From positions 1 to 64,000 of the forward strand of contig CAYVBE010000001.1 in the NCBI GenBank assembly GCA_964448935.1: DNA of 64,000 nt, given 5' to 3'. The stretch is from CAYVBE01 sp964448935. GTDB lineage: Bacteria > Planctomycetota > Brocadiia > SM23-32. Both the position numbers and the translations under genes were made by a program. The notes beneath the pieces are model-generated. The model was not told the DNA's origin and did no database searches. It was given only the letters and a program-made list of their open reading frames with translations. Position 1 is the first letter of the stretch. Each line of letters opens with the position of its first letter. This document shows positions 1 to 12,506 of this stretch, piece after piece.

Positions 1-32
1 GGCTGGGGGTTCGAGTCCCTCCTGGCCTGCCA
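1..32 (+). tRNA. 3' end of a tRNA, probably tRNA-Trp (truncated by window edge)
   Basis: Only the T arm and 3' acceptor strand are present. A GGGGG/CCCTC T stem (one G-U pair) encloses the TTCGAGT loop. Then come the seven acceptor bases CTGGCCT, a G discriminator and an encoded CCA. The implied 5' acceptor AGGCCAG with G73 fits tRNA-Trp, and tRNA-Trp directly before secE-nusG is a common bacterial order. The anticodon lies outside the window, so the identity is inferred from context. Confidence 0.8.
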
Positions 33-39
33 AAAATGG

Positions 40-60
40 GCCGGCGGGACATCTGCCGGC
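40..60 (+). other. hairpin between tRNA 3' end and secE
   Basis: GCCGGC at 40-45 can pair with GCCGGC at 55-60 around a 9-nt loop. It starts 7 nt after the tRNA CCA end. It has no U tract, so a role in tRNA processing or partial termination ahead of secE is only a guess. Confidence 0.3.
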
Positions 61-107
61 GGTTCTGAGATACGCAGTCAGCCCTCAAGCGATTTTCTGC
101 CATAAAT

Positions 108-551
108 TTGACTCCCTATCGCCCAGGTCAAGGCCTTTACGCGCGCGGCGCGGCCGCCGGAGCGCTGACACTGCTCGCCCTTTTTGCGAGCCACAGGCTC
201 GCCAGTCTCTTCGTGTCGCCTGAACCGTTGTTCAGCGTGGCGGGACTGCAGATCAACCAGGGGCTGGTCTGGGCGGGCGGATTCTTCCTGGTGGCAGAGC
301 TTGTTATCTCCCTGTTCACCTTCGGGCCCGCGACGGGCCTGCAGGGCGTGGACGGGACGACGCACAAGCTGATAGACATGCTGATCGAGACCGAACAGGA
401 GCTCAACAAGGTATCGTGGCCCGACAGGGAGGAACTGGCACGCTCCACCACCGCCGTCTTGATTTCCATTGTGCTTCTGGGGGCTTTCCTGTTCGCGGTG
501 GATTGGGTCGTCACCACGTTGATGGGCGCGCTGGACGTTTTGCCCGGTTGA
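108..551 (+). CDS. secE: preprotein translocase subunit SecE (long form)
   Basis: SecE is the small essential clamp subunit of the SecYEG channel in the inner membrane. The signature is the amphipathic stretch around residues 94-110 (ETEQELNKVSWPDREEL) followed by the conserved C-terminal membrane helix at about 112-138. At 147 aa it is much longer than the minimal single-helix form. Two extra hydrophobic segments, roughly residues 14-36 and 50-72, precede the SecE core. The start is a TTG with no clear Shine-Dalgarno. An in-frame stop at 66-68 limits extension, and no ATG precedes the first membrane segment. The position between a tRNA and nusG is the classic one. Function is certain; the exact start is not. 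Confidence 0.93.
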   Translation: MTPYRPGQGLYARGAAAGALTLLALFASHRLASLFVSPEPLFSVAGLQINQGLVWAGGFFLVAELVISLFTFGPATGLQGVDGTTHKLIDMLIETEQELNKVSWPDREELARSTTAVLISIVLLGAFLFAVDWVVTTLMGALDVLPG

Positions 552-621
552 ATCGGCCGGGCCGACAGCCCGCCGGCGGGTATCGGAGTCACTCAGGCAG
601 AAAAGCAGCCGGGGCCGAGCT

Positions 622-1206
622 ATGACAGAGACCAGCCAGGAACAAAAAGAAGATGCACAGCAGACGCAGTGGTTTGTGCTGCGTGTGCAGAGCAATCGAG
701 AGCAAAAAGTGTGTGACAGTCTGGTGCGCACGCTTGAGGTCAATAAGCTGACCGACCGCGTGCCCCAGGTGCTGGTGCCGACCGAATCGGTCACCGAGAT
801 CCGCGACGGGAAACGCCAGGTGGTGGAGCGCAAGCTCTACCCCGGTTACGTGATCGTCGAGGTCGAGGTGGATGAGCGGGGCCACGTGCCCGAGGAACTC
901 TGGCAGCAGATACGCGACACCAGCGGAGTGGGCGACTTCATCGGCGCCGAGCGCCCCTGGCCGATGCGGCAGGAGGAAGTGGCCCGCATACTGGGACGCG
1001 CCGAGGAGGTCGAGGCCGAGGCGCCGAAGCTGGAGATTGACATCAAGGAAGGGGAGATGGTCCGCATCAAGGAAGGCCCCTTCAAAGACACCGAGGGTTA
1101 CGTGGAGGAGGTTAATCCCGCCTCCGGCAAAATCGAGGTAGTCATCAATATCTTCAACCGGGCCACCCCCGTCGAGCTTGAATACTGGCAGGTGCAGCCG
1201 CTTTGA
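622..1206 (+). CDS. nusG: transcription termination/antitermination factor NusG
   Basis: NusG binds RNA polymerase through its NGN domain, suppresses pausing and couples transcription to Rho or to ribosomal S10 through its KOW domain. The 194-aa protein shows the NGN domain at about residues 16-120, starting WFVLRVQSNREQKV and containing YPGYVIVEVEV. The KOW domain lies near 142-178 (EGEMVRIKEGPFKDTEG, then the typical NIFNRATPVEL tail). A short acidic linker (EEVEAEAPKLE) separates the two. Length and layout are ordinary. It lies 70 nt after secE and 43 nt before rplK, consistent with a single secE-nusG-rplKAJL transcript. Confidence 0.97.
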   Translation: MTETSQEQKEDAQQTQWFVLRVQSNREQKVCDSLVRTLEVNKLTDRVPQVLVPTESVTEIRDGKRQVVERKLYPGYVIVEVEVDERGHVPEELWQQIRDTSGVGDFIGAERPWPMRQEEVARILGRAEEVEAEAPKLEIDIKEGEMVRIKEGPFKDTEGYVEEVNPASGKIEVVINIFNRATPVELEYWQVQPL

Positions 1207-1249
1207 GGGCGACGGCCGGGACGGCGCCGGCATGAAGGACTGAGAGAAC

Positions 1250-1702
1250 ATGGCAAAACGCAGAGAACCGACGACGACCATAAAGGTGACCGTGACGGGA
1301 GGGCAGGCCAATCCCGCGCCCCCGCTCGGGCCGGTGCTCAGCCAGCACAGGGTGGACATCGGAGGGTTCATCAATCAGTTCAACGAGCGCACGCGCGACC
1401 AGATGGGCATCCCGCTGCCCACTATCATACGCGTTTACCGGGACGGGTCCTTCGACTTCGAGGTCAAGACCCCGCCGGCCTCTTACCTGATCAAGAGGGC
1501 AGCGGGCGTCGCCAGGGGGTCGGGCAACCCGAAGACCGAGCCGGCGGGCAGCATCACCCGTGAGCAGCTTCGGGAGATCGCCGAGAGGAAGATGGTAGAC
1601 CTGAACGCCGGCGACGTGGAAGCGGCCATGCGCATCATAGCCGGCACCGCACGAAGCGCAGGAGTGGCCGTCGAGGACGAAGACGAGGACGCCCAGGACT
1701 GA
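1250..1702 (+). CDS. rplK: 50S ribosomal protein L11
   Basis: L11 sits at the base of the ribosomal stalk, binds 23S rRNA helices 43/44 and contacts translation factors and RelA. The 150-aa product has the N-terminal proline-rich module (PAPPLGP near residue 23, the site of factor and thiopeptide contact). The C-terminal rRNA-binding domain includes the stretch from SITREQLREIAERKMVDLNA to AGTARSAGV. The last nine residues are almost all acidic, giving a slightly longer tail than the usual 141-aa protein. A GAGA-type Shine-Dalgarno (ctgagagaac) precedes the ATG. The gene is followed by rplA in the standard order. Confidence 0.97.
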   Translation: MAKRREPTTTIKVTVTGGQANPAPPLGPVLSQHRVDIGGFINQFNERTRDQMGIPLPTIIRVYRDGSFDFEVKTPPASYLIKRAAGVARGSGNPKTEPAGSITREQLREIAERKMVDLNAGDVEAAMRIIAGTARSAGVAVEDEDEDAQD

Positions 1703-1745
1703 CAACGCCGCCTCAGAGAGCGAATTCGCCAGGATACAACCGATC

Positions 1746-2447
1746 ATGACAACCAGGAGTCGCAGATACCAGAGATCTCGAACCCAGGTCGAGAAAGGCC
1801 GGGAGTACGGCCTGCAGGAGGCCGTCGAGACGCTCAAGAGCATGTCACAGGCCCGCTTCGACGAGACCGCGGAGTGCGCGGTGTCGCTGGGGATAGAGCC
1901 ACGCCACAGCGACCAGCAGGTGCGGGGCACCATCACGCTTCCGCACGGCACCGGCAAGGAGGTGACCGTGGCGGTCTTCGCCGAGGGCTCCGCCGCTGAG
2001 GAAGCGCGCGAGGCCGGGGCGGACTACGTGGGCTCCGACGACCTGATCGAGAAGGTCGAGGAGGGATTCATGGACTTTGACGTGGCGCTGGCCGAGCCCC
2101 AGATGATGGGCCGCATTGGAAAGCTGGGCCGCTTTCTGGGCCCCCGCGGCCTGATGCCCTCGCCGAAGAGCGGCACCATGCGCCAGGACCTGGGCCAGGC
2201 CGTGCAGGAGTTCAAGGCCGGCAAGATCGAGTTCCGCAATGACGCCGGCGGCAACCTCCACGCCCCCGTCGGCAAGCTGTCCTTCAGCACGCAGGAACTG
2301 GTCGAAAACGTGCAGGCATTCGTGGGTGAGCTGCTCAGACTCAAGCCACTTTCGGCCAAGGGCAGGTACCTGCGCAAAGTTTACCTTTCCTCGACGATGA
2401 GCCCTGCAGTGCGGGTGGACATCGCAGAAGCCTTCAGCCGGAGCTGA
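1746..2447 (+). CDS. rplA: 50S ribosomal protein L1
   Basis: L1 forms the mobile L1 stalk that releases E-site tRNA and, in many bacteria, represses its own operon by binding the mRNA. The 233-aa product carries the L1 hallmarks in order: KSMSQARFDETAECAV, the TLPHGTGKEVTVAVFAEG loop, and the strongly conserved GRIGKLGRFLGPRGLMP segment, then PKSGTM and the GKIEFRNDAGGNLHAPVG loop. Length is typical. It lies 43 nt after rplK. I saw no obvious L1-binding mimic in that gap, although only a structural search would settle this. Confidence 0.97.
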   Translation: MTTRSRRYQRSRTQVEKGREYGLQEAVETLKSMSQARFDETAECAVSLGIEPRHSDQQVRGTITLPHGTGKEVTVAVFAEGSAAEEAREAGADYVGSDDLIEKVEEGFMDFDVALAEPQMMGRIGKLGRFLGPRGLMPSPKSGTMRQDLGQAVQEFKAGKIEFRNDAGGNLHAPVGKLSFSTQELVENVQAFVGELLRLKPLSAKGRYLRKVYLSSTMSPAVRVDIAEAFSRS

Positions 2448-2452
2448 CCGAG

Positions 2453-2986
2453 ATGCCCCACAAAATCAAAGAGTTGATGGTGGAGGAACTGACGGAACGG
2501 TTCGGCGAGCTGGGCGAGACCGGATGCGTTCTGGTGGCCTTCGACGGCCTGGAGGCGGACGAGGCGGGAGCCGTGCGCAGCGTCATCCGCGAGGCCGGCG
2601 GCAACATGATGGTGGTCAAGAACACACTGTTCGCCATCATGCTGGACCGGATGGGCGCCGAGAAACTGAAGGAGCTTCTGCGCGGTCCCACGGCCGTCGT
2701 GCAGGCCGAGAACCCGGTGGACGCTGCCAAAGCCGTCAAGCACGCGGCTGAAGAACACCGCGCGCTGCGCGTGCGTGGCGGGTATGCGGACGGCAAGGTG
2801 ATTGACGCGGAGTTGGTGGAGAAGCTGGCCGAGATACCCGACCGGGACACGCTGCTTGCCATGATTGCCGGCGCGCTGCAATCCCCGCTCAGGAGGTTGA
2901 TGTTCGGCCTGCAGGCCAAACAGCGCGCGTTGCTGAACGGGCTGATGCAACTGCGCGACAAAAAGGAAGATGAAGAGAGCGACTAA
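2453..2986 (+). CDS. rplJ: 50S ribosomal protein L10
   Basis: L10 anchors the L7/L12 dimers to the ribosome. The 177-aa product has the usual N-terminal rRNA-binding domain ([38 protein letters not shown] near residue 82). A C-terminal helix that binds L7/L12 ends in a charged KKEDEESD tail. Only 5 nt separate it from the rplA stop. The long L10-binding leader that precedes rplJ in Escherichia coli is therefore absent here, and regulation of this half-operon must work differently or from further upstream. Confidence 0.96.
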   Translation: MPHKIKELMVEELTERFGELGETGCVLVAFDGLEADEAGAVRSVIREAGGNMMVVKNTLFAIMLDRMGAEKLKELLRGPTAVVQAENPVDAAKAVKHAAEEHRALRVRGGYADGKVIDAELVEKLAEIPDRDTLLAMIAGALQSPLRRLMFGLQAKQRALLNGLMQLRDKKEDEESD

Positions 2987-3015
2987 CGGTTTTTTGCCAC
3001 ACAGGAGGTCCCAGG

Positions 3016-3441
3016 ATGTCGGACACAGCGGTAGAAGAAAGCAAGCAGTACTCCGAGAAGATCGAGGAGATTCTGGACAAGCTCAGCGGCTTCACGCTGC
3101 TGGAACTCAACGATCTGGTGGATGCATTTGAGGACAGGTTCGGCATAGAGGCGGCGGCCGCCGCTCCCGTGGCCGTCGCGGGCGGAGCCGCGGCAGGCGC
3201 CGAGGCCGAGGAAGAGGTGGAGCCCACCTCGTTCAAAGTCGTTCTGAAGGACTTTGGTGACCAGAAGATCCAGGTCATCAAGGCGGTGCGCAGCGAGACT
3301 ACGCTGGCCCTGAAGGAGGCCAAGGACCTGGTGGAGAGCGCACCCACCACCGTCAAGGAAGCGCTGCCCAAGGAGGAAGCCGAGAGTTGCGCCCAGACGC
3401 TCAGGGAAGCCGGTGCCGAAGTGGAGGTGCAGCCCGAATAG
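3016..3441 (+). CDS. rplL: 50S ribosomal protein L7/L12
   Basis: L7/L12 is the multicopy stalk protein that recruits and stimulates the translational GTPases. The 141-aa product has the N-terminal dimerisation domain ([21 protein letters not shown]) and an Ala/Gly/Glu-rich hinge at about residues 46-70. The C-terminal factor-binding domain follows ([20 protein letters not shown], then [12 protein letters not shown]). The family's usual TGLGLKEAK reads TTLALKEAK here. A clear AGGAGG Shine-Dalgarno (caggaggtcccagg) precedes the ATG. The protein is about 15-20 residues longer than average, mostly at the N-terminus and hinge. Confidence 0.96.
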   Translation: MSDTAVEESKQYSEKIEEILDKLSGFTLLELNDLVDAFEDRFGIEAAAAAPVAVAGGAAAGAEAEEEVEPTSFKVVLKDFGDQKIQVIKAVRSETTLALKEAKDLVESAPTTVKEALPKEEAESCAQTLREAGAEVEVQPE

Positions 3442-3621
3442 CCCGCAACGCCCCAGATCGCGGGAAGCAGTGTCAGTGGGTCGAGGTGCGTGGCGCAGCC
3501 GGTCGCCCGGTCGGCCGACCACAGGGGGTCAGTGTGCGCCATCCCGCGTCCCGCCGGCAGTCCATGTCTTTTCCGGGTAGGTTCGTCGCCGTCCTTTCGC
3601 CACGAGCGGAGTGATCAGAGT
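3442..3621 (+). promoter_or_regulatory. rplL-rpoB intergenic region with nested RNA structure (attenuator candidate)
   Basis: A 180-nt non-coding gap separates rplL from rpoB. CCCGC (3443-3447) can pair with GCGGG just after it. Further on, TGGCGCA (3491-3497) pairs with TGCGCCA (3535-3541) and encloses the perfect 12-nt palindrome GGTCGGCCGACC (3509-3520). In Escherichia coli this same gap holds a partial terminator and an RNase III site that set the ratio of ribosomal protein to RNA polymerase synthesis. Position and structure suggest an equivalent role, without sequence proof. Confidence 0.45.
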
Positions 3622-6600
3622 ATGGAAGTACGCAACTTCTCGAAGATTGGCTACGCCGTTGATATACCCGATCTTACGACGATCCAGCGGAAATCCTACG
3701 AGGATTTCCTGCAGGCCGACGTTCCGCCCGAAAAGCGCGAGAGGGTGGGCCTTCAAAAGATACTCGAGGAGAGCTTCCCCATCGAGAACGAGGTGAAGGG
3801 CATCCGCCTCGAGCTGGTGGGCTACAAACTGGGCAAGCCGCGTTACTTGCCGGAGCAGTGCCTGCAGTTGCGGCTGACCTACGGGCGGCCCTTCTACATC
3901 CGCGTGCAACTGCACAAGAAGAACGAAGTCATCGAAGAGGACGTCTACCTGGGCGAGATGCCCATCATGCTCGGCGGCGGCGAGTTCATCGTCAACGGCG
4001 CCGAGCGCGTCATCGTCAGCCAGCTCCACCGGTCCCCGGGGTGCGACTTCTCCCGCGAGGTGGCCGGCGAGCGCGTGCTGCACGCCTGCCGCATCATCCC
4101 GCAGCGCGGTAGCTGGATCGAGATGGAGGTGCGGCGCCGCGGCTACCTGAGCTGCCAGCTCGACCGCAGCGGCAACCTGCCCGCCACGCTGCTGCTGCGC
4201 GCCGTGGACGAGGAGCACGGCACCGATGATGAAATCCTGAAGCTGTTCTACGAGACCGAGACCGTCAAGTTTACCGAGGGAACGGCCGGCAACAAGCTGC
4301 GCGAGCGCGTCAGCGCCGAGACCATCGCCCTGGACGAAGAAGAGGAAGTCAGCCTGGTTAGGGCCGGCGAGACCATCACCGAAGAGACCGCCCAGCAACT
4401 GGCCCAGGCCGGGGTGAAGTCCCTGGACGTGCTGCCCGAGGAGTTCGATCCGCTGATTCTGGACACTCTGGCCAAGGACCGCACCACCGACCACCGGCAG
4501 GCCATCAAGGAACTCTACGGCAAGCTGCGGCCGGGCACGCCGTTCACGTTCGAGAAGGCCCGGGACACCATCGAGGAGAAGTTCTTCGACTCCGGCCGCT
4601 ACCAGCTCGGCGCCGTGGGACGGTTCCGGATGAACCGGAAATTCGGCGAGGACGTGCCCCTGGACCACCAGTGCCTGCGCCCGCAGGACGTGATCAACGC
4701 CATCCAGTTCATCATGGAACTCCGCGCGGGACGCGGCAGCGTGGACGATATTGACCATCTGGGCAACCGGCGCGTGCGCACCATCGGCGAGCTGGCCAGC
4801 GACCAGCTCCGCAGGGGATTCCTCAAACTGCGGCGCACCGTCGAGGACCGGATCAACCTGAAGGACCCCGAAGGCTTCACCGCCCGGAACCTGATCAACA
4901 GCAAGACCGTCAGCGCCTCGATCAACTATTTCTTCGGGCGCAGCCTGCTCTCGCAGATAGTGGACCAGACCAACCCGCTCAGCCAGCTGACCAACGAGAG
5001 GCGGCTCAGCGCCCTGGGTCCCGGCGGGCTGAACCGCAAGCGCGCCGGTTTCGACGTGCGCGACGTCCATATGTCGCACTACGGGCGCATCTGTCCCATC
5101 GAGACCCCGGAAGGGCCCAACATCGGGCTGATCATCTCCCTGGGCGTCTACGCCGGGGTGGACGAGTTCGGCTTCCTGGTAACCCCGTACCGCGTGGTGA
5201 GGAAGGGCAAGCCGACCGAAGAGATTCACTACCTGCGCGCTGACGAAGAGGAGCAGGCGTACATCGCGCCGGCCGACGCGGGTCTGCAGGATGCCGGGAC
5301 GGGCGACGAGGTAATCGTGCGACACCTGGGCGACCTGGAGTCGGTGAAGGCGGTGGACGTGGAGTATATGGACGTCTCGCCCCAGCAGATCGTGGGCGTA
5401 AGCGCCGACCTGATACCGTTCCTGGAGCACAGTGACGCGAACCGGGCCATGATGGGCTCCAACATGCAGCGGCAGGCCGTGCCGCTGGTCAAGACGGAGC
5501 CGCCCGTGGTGGCCACGGGCGCCGAGAAGGCCGTGGCCCAGAACTCCGGCATGGTCGTGCGCGCCGATGAGGACGGCGAGGTTAGCTACGTGGACAGCAG
5601 CCGTATCGTGATCGGCGACACGGTGTACCGGCTGAAGAAATTCCAGGGCCTCAACCAGAAGACCTGCCTGAACCAGAGGCCACTGGTCAAGCCCGGGCAG
5701 AAGGTGAAGGCCGGCGAGGTCATAGCGGACGGCGCGGCGACCAGCGAAGGCGAACTGGCGCTGGGCCGGAATGCCATGGTGGCCTTTATGCCCTGGGAGG
5801 GGTATAACTTCGAGGACGCCATCCTGATCAGCGAGGAACTGCTGCGACGGGACGCCTACACCTCGGTCCATATCGAATCGTTCGAGGCCGAGATCCGGGA
5901 GACCAAACTCGGGCGGGAGGAGTTCACCCGCGACATCCCGAACGTCTCCGAGGACCAGTTGCGCAACCTGGACGAGGACGGCGTGATCATCGAGGGCACC
6001 TGGATAGAGCCCGGCGACATCCTGGTGGGCAAGGTGGCGCCGAAGAGCCGCAGTGAACTGACCCCCGAGGAGAAACTGCTGTACGCCATCTTCGGCAAGG
6101 CCGGCGAGGACGTGCGCAACGACTCGCTGACCGCACCCAGCGGCACGGAAGGCGTGGTCGTCGCCACCCGGAAGTTCAGCCGTCGCTCCTACCTGAGCAG
6201 CGAGCAAAGGGAGGAGATGGACAAGAAGGTGGAGGGCATCCGCGGGGAATACAACCAGCAGATTGCCGAACTGTTCCGGGAGGCCCTGGAGGCGATGCAG
6301 GACCAGGTGGACGGCCCCCTGGCCGATGCCCATACCGGCCGTGTCTTCGAGGTGACCGACGAGATGGACGCCGCGGACGTGGTGGACATGTACGAGGAGT
6401 TCACACCCCAGGCTCTCGACTTCGGCGGGGCAAGGATCAACAAGAAGGTCCGCGGCGCCTACGCCGAATACGCCGACCAGCTCGATCGTCTGCGCGAGGA
6501 GCGGGACCGGCACCTGATGGAATACACCACCGGCGACGAGCTGCCCAGCGGTGTGCTGGAGATGGTGAAGGTCTACGTGGCCTCGAAGCGCAAGCTGGCC

Positions 6601-7290
6601 GTGGGCGACAAGATGGCCGGCCGGCACGGCAACAAGGGCGTCATCGCCAAGATTCTGCCGGTCGAGGACATGCCCTTCCTGGAGGACGGCACGTCGGTGG
6701 ACATCGTGCTGAACCCCCTGGGCGTGCCCAGCCGTATGAACGTGGGCCAGATCCTGGAGACCCACCTGGGCTGGGCGGCAAAAGCCCTGGGCTTCAGGGC
6801 CGTGACGCCCGCCTTCGACGGTGCCACGGAGGACGAAATCCAGCAGTGCCTGCACGATGCCGGCCTGCCCGAGGGAGGCAAGACCGTGCTCTACGACGGG
6901 CGCACGGGCGAGTCCTTCGCCCAGAAGGTTACCGTGGGCTACATGTACATGATGAAGCTGGACCATCTGGTGGAGGACAAGGTGCACGCGCGGGCCACCG
7001 GCCCCTATGCGCTGATCACCCAGCAGCCCCTGGGCGGCAAGGCCCGCTACGGCGGGCAGCGCTTCGGCGAGATGGAGGTCTGGGCGCTGGAGGCATACGG
7101 CGCGGCCCACGTGCTGCAGGAACTGCTGACCGTGAAGAGCGACGACATCGAAGGTCGCACCAAGATATACGAGTCCATGGTCAAGGGCGAGAACATCCTG
7201 GAGCCCGGTATCCCGGTTGCCTTCGAGGTGCTGTGCAACGAGATACGCGGCCTGGGACTGAACATCCGCCTGGAAAAGGAAACGCTTTGA
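3622..7290 (+). CDS. rpoB: DNA-directed RNA polymerase subunit beta
   Basis: Catalytic core subunit of RNA polymerase, forming one side of the active-site cleft. I start at the ATG of MEVRNFSKIGY (1222 aa). The frame stays open 44 codons upstream, but that stretch is unlike RpoB and overlaps the structured leader. Landmarks in order: GGGEFIVNGAERVIVSQLHR, the rifampicin-pocket region FGRSLLSQIVDQTNPLSQ to RRLSALGPGGLNRKRAGF, CPIETPEGPNIGLI, GYNFEDAI, GDKMAGRHGNKGV, and the C-terminal GGQRFGEMEVWALEAYGAA. In the rifampicin pocket the residue equivalent to E. coli His526 is Asn (residue 458 here), and the one equivalent to Asn518 is Thr. Beta and beta' are separate genes. Confidence 0.98.
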   Translation: MEVRNFSKIGYAVDIPDLTTIQRKSYEDFLQADVPPEKRERVGLQKILEESFPIENEVKGIRLELVGYKLGKPRYLPEQCLQLRLTYGRPFYIRVQLHKKNEVIEEDVYLGEMPIMLGGGEFIVNGAERVIVSQLHRSPGCDFSREVAGERVLHACRIIPQRGSWIEMEVRRRGYLSCQLDRSGNLPATLLLRAVDEEHGTDDEILKLFYETETVKFTEGTAGNKLRERVSAETIALDEEEEVSLVRAGETITEETAQQLAQAGVKSLDVLPEEFDPLILDTLAKDRTTDHRQAIKELYGKLRPGTPFTFEKARDTIEEKFFDSGRYQLGAVGRFRMNRKFGEDVPLDHQCLRPQDVINAIQFIMELRAGRGSVDDIDHLGNRRVRTIGELASDQLRRGFLKLRRTVEDRINLKDPEGFTARNLINSKTVSASINYFFGRSLLSQIVDQTNPLSQLTNERRLSALGPGGLNRKRAGFDVRDVHMSHYGRICPIETPEGPNIGLIISLGVYAGVDEFGFLVTPYRVVRKGKPTEEIHYLRADEEEQAYIAPADAGLQDAGTGDEVIVRHLGDLESVKAVDVEYMDVSPQQIVGVSADLIPFLEHSDANRAMMGSNMQRQAVPLVKTEPPVVATGAEKAVAQNSGMVVRADEDGEVSYVDSSRIVIGDTVYRLKKFQGLNQKTCLNQRPLVKPGQKVKAGEVIADGAATSEGELALGRNAMVAFMPWEGYNFEDAILISEELLRRDAYTSVHIESFEAEIRETKLGREEFTRDIPNVSEDQLRNLDEDGVIIEGTWIEPGDILVGKVAPKSRSELTPEEKLLYAIFGKAGEDVRNDSLTAPSGTEGVVVATRKFSRRSYLSSEQREEMDKKVEGIRGEYNQQIAELFREALEAMQDQVDGPLADAHTGRVFEVTDEMDAADVVDMYEEFTPQALDFGGARINKKVRGAYAEYADQLDRLREERDRHLMEYTTGDELPSGVLEMVKVYVASKRKLAVGDKMAGRHGNKGVIAKILPVEDMPFLEDGTSVDIVLNPLGVPSRMNVGQILETHLGWAAKALGFRAVTPAFDGATEDEIQQCLHDAGLPEGGKTVLYDGRTGESFAQKVTVGYMYMMKLDHLVEDKVHARATGPYALITQQPLGGKARYGGQRFGEMEVWALEAYGAAHVLQELLTVKSDDIEGRTKIYESMVKGENILEPGIPVAFEVLCNEIRGLGLNIRLEKETL

Positions 7291-7293
7291 GGG

Positions 7294-7314
7294 AGGGAGC
7301 GCACCCGGCTCCCT
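7294..7314 (+). other. hairpin directly after the rpoB stop codon
   Basis: AGGGAGC (7294-7300) pairs perfectly with GCTCCCT (7308-7314) around a 7-nt loop, starting 3 nt after the rpoB stop. No U tract follows, and rpoC begins 44 nt later with a strong GGAGG. It is more likely an mRNA-processing or stability element than a terminator. Confidence 0.4.
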
Positions 7315-7358
7315 GCGGGAACACGACCAATACTGGCTTCTGATCGGAGGCCGATAGA

Positions 7359-11462
<4,104 letters not shown>

Positions 11463-11521
11463 AATGAAACTCCGACGGTTCACCTGAAATCCCTTTGTTG
11501 AGTGACGAGAGGGCCGCGTAT

Positions 11522-11893
11522 ATGCCTACGATCAACCAGTTGGTCCGCAAGGGCCGCAGCAGAAAGAGAAAAAAGCAGAAGCGGCCCGCCCTGGGCGGCT
11601 GTCCCCAGAAAAGGGGGGTCTGCCTGTATGTGACCACGCGGACGCCCAAAAAGCCGAACTCCGCGCTGCGGAAAGTGGCGCGCGTGCGGCTGAGCAACGG
11701 CCGCGAGATTACCGCCTACATCCCCGGCGAAGGTCACAACCTGCAGGAGCATAACATCGTGCTCGTGCGCGGCGGGCGTGTGCGGGACCTGCCCGGCGTG
11801 CGCTACCACATCGTGCGCGGCACGCTGGACACCATGGGTGTGCCGGACCGCCGACGCAGCCGTTCGCACTACGGCACCAAGAAACCCTCGTGA
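11522..11893 (+). CDS. rpsL: 30S ribosomal protein S12
   Basis: S12 lies at the decoding centre and controls translational accuracy. I choose the ATG at 11522 ([11 protein letters not shown], 123 aa), the universal S12 N-terminus, with a GAGAGG Shine-Dalgarno. An upstream in-frame TTG would add nine unrelated residues. Conserved segments are [20 protein letters not shown] and [13 protein letters not shown]. The two lysines at 43-44 are wild-type. The residue normally Lys88 is Arg88 here (codon CGG at 11783). Lys-to-Arg at this site is a classic streptomycin-resistance change in other bacteria. Confidence 0.97.
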   Translation: MPTINQLVRKGRSRKRKKQKRPALGGCPQKRGVCLYVTTRTPKKPNSALRKVARVRLSNGREITAYIPGEGHNLQEHNIVLVRGGRVRDLPGVRYHIVRGTLDTMGVPDRRRSRSHYGTKKPS

Positions 11894-11923
11894 GAGCGGC
11901 CTTAGCGGAGAGACTGACAGACG

Positions 11924-12400
11924 ATGATTACCGACTACGACTTCCCGGACCCCTACCTGAAGCCGGACCCCCGGTTCAAAAACAAACTGGTCAGTAAGTT
12001 TATCAACTACCTGATGAAGCGGGGGAAGAAGAGCACGGCCCAGAGGATCTTCTACGATGCCATGGACCTGGTGGCGGACCGCCTGGACGTGGAGCCGCTG
12101 GAGGCGTTCCAGACGGCGCTGTCCAACGTGGCGCCCATCATCGAGGTCCGCTCGCGCCGCATCGGCGGTATGACCTATCAGGTGCCCACCGAGGTGAGCG
12201 ACAAACGCCGCATCAACCTGGCCATGCGCTGGATGGTGGGGGCCGCCCGCGACAAGAAGGGCCGGCCGATGCACCTGCGGCTTGCCGACGAGATAATGGA
12301 CGCCTATCACCGCCAGGGCACCGCCTACGAGCGCCGGGAGAACACGCACAAGATGGCCGAGGCCAACCGGGCCTTCGCCCACTTCTCCAGACGGCGCTGA
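11924..12400 (+). CDS. rpsG: 30S ribosomal protein S7
   Basis: S7 nucleates assembly of the 30S head and lines the E site. The 158-aa product has the expected helical fold sequence: VSKFINYLMKRGKKSTAQRI, the AFQTALSNVAPIIEVRSRRIGG segment with its YQVP(T/V)EV beta arm, and the C-terminal NTHKMAEANRAFAHFSR. The N-terminus is slightly extended (MITDYDFPDPYLKPDPRF) relative to E. coli. It follows rpsL by 30 nt, and the order rpsL-rpsG-fusA is the conserved str arrangement. A hairpin followed by CTTTT lies 38 nt after its stop. Confidence 0.96.
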   Translation: MITDYDFPDPYLKPDPRFKNKLVSKFINYLMKRGKKSTAQRIFYDAMDLVADRLDVEPLEAFQTALSNVAPIIEVRSRRIGGMTYQVPTEVSDKRRINLAMRWMVGAARDKKGRPMHLRLADEIMDAYHRQGTAYERRENTHKMAEANRAFAHFSRRR

Positions 12401-12438
12401 CCGACCGGCCGAGCACGCGGTGTTCCGATGCACCATAA

Positions 12439-12472
12439 GGGGTGCGGGAAATTGCCCGCGCCCCTGACTTTT
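12439..12472 (+). terminator. intrinsic terminator or attenuator between rpsG and fusA
   Basis: GGGGTGCGGG (12439-12448) pairs with CCCGCGCCCC (12455-12464) over ten base pairs including one G-U. The loop is AAATTG, and TGACTTTTAG follows. The stem is strong but the U tract is short and offset by four bases, so partial termination that lowers fusA relative to rpsG is plausible. Confidence 0.55.
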
Positions 12473-12506
12473 AGAGAGCCCCGTTGCTGCTGGAGCGTGC
12501 ATCTGC

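Noticed and set aside
3490..3621. Longer RpoB N-terminus of 44 residues
   Set aside because: The stretch overlaps the structured leader, has no similarity to RpoB, and the ATG at 3622 gives the conserved N-terminus.
3529..7110. Very long open frame on the minus strand opposite rpoB (and similar ones opposite rpoC, fusA and the RACo-like gene)
   Set aside because: Antisense frames stay open because of the strong GC third-position bias; translations are low-complexity and unlike any family, while the plus strand encodes unmistakable RpoB, RpoC and EF-G.
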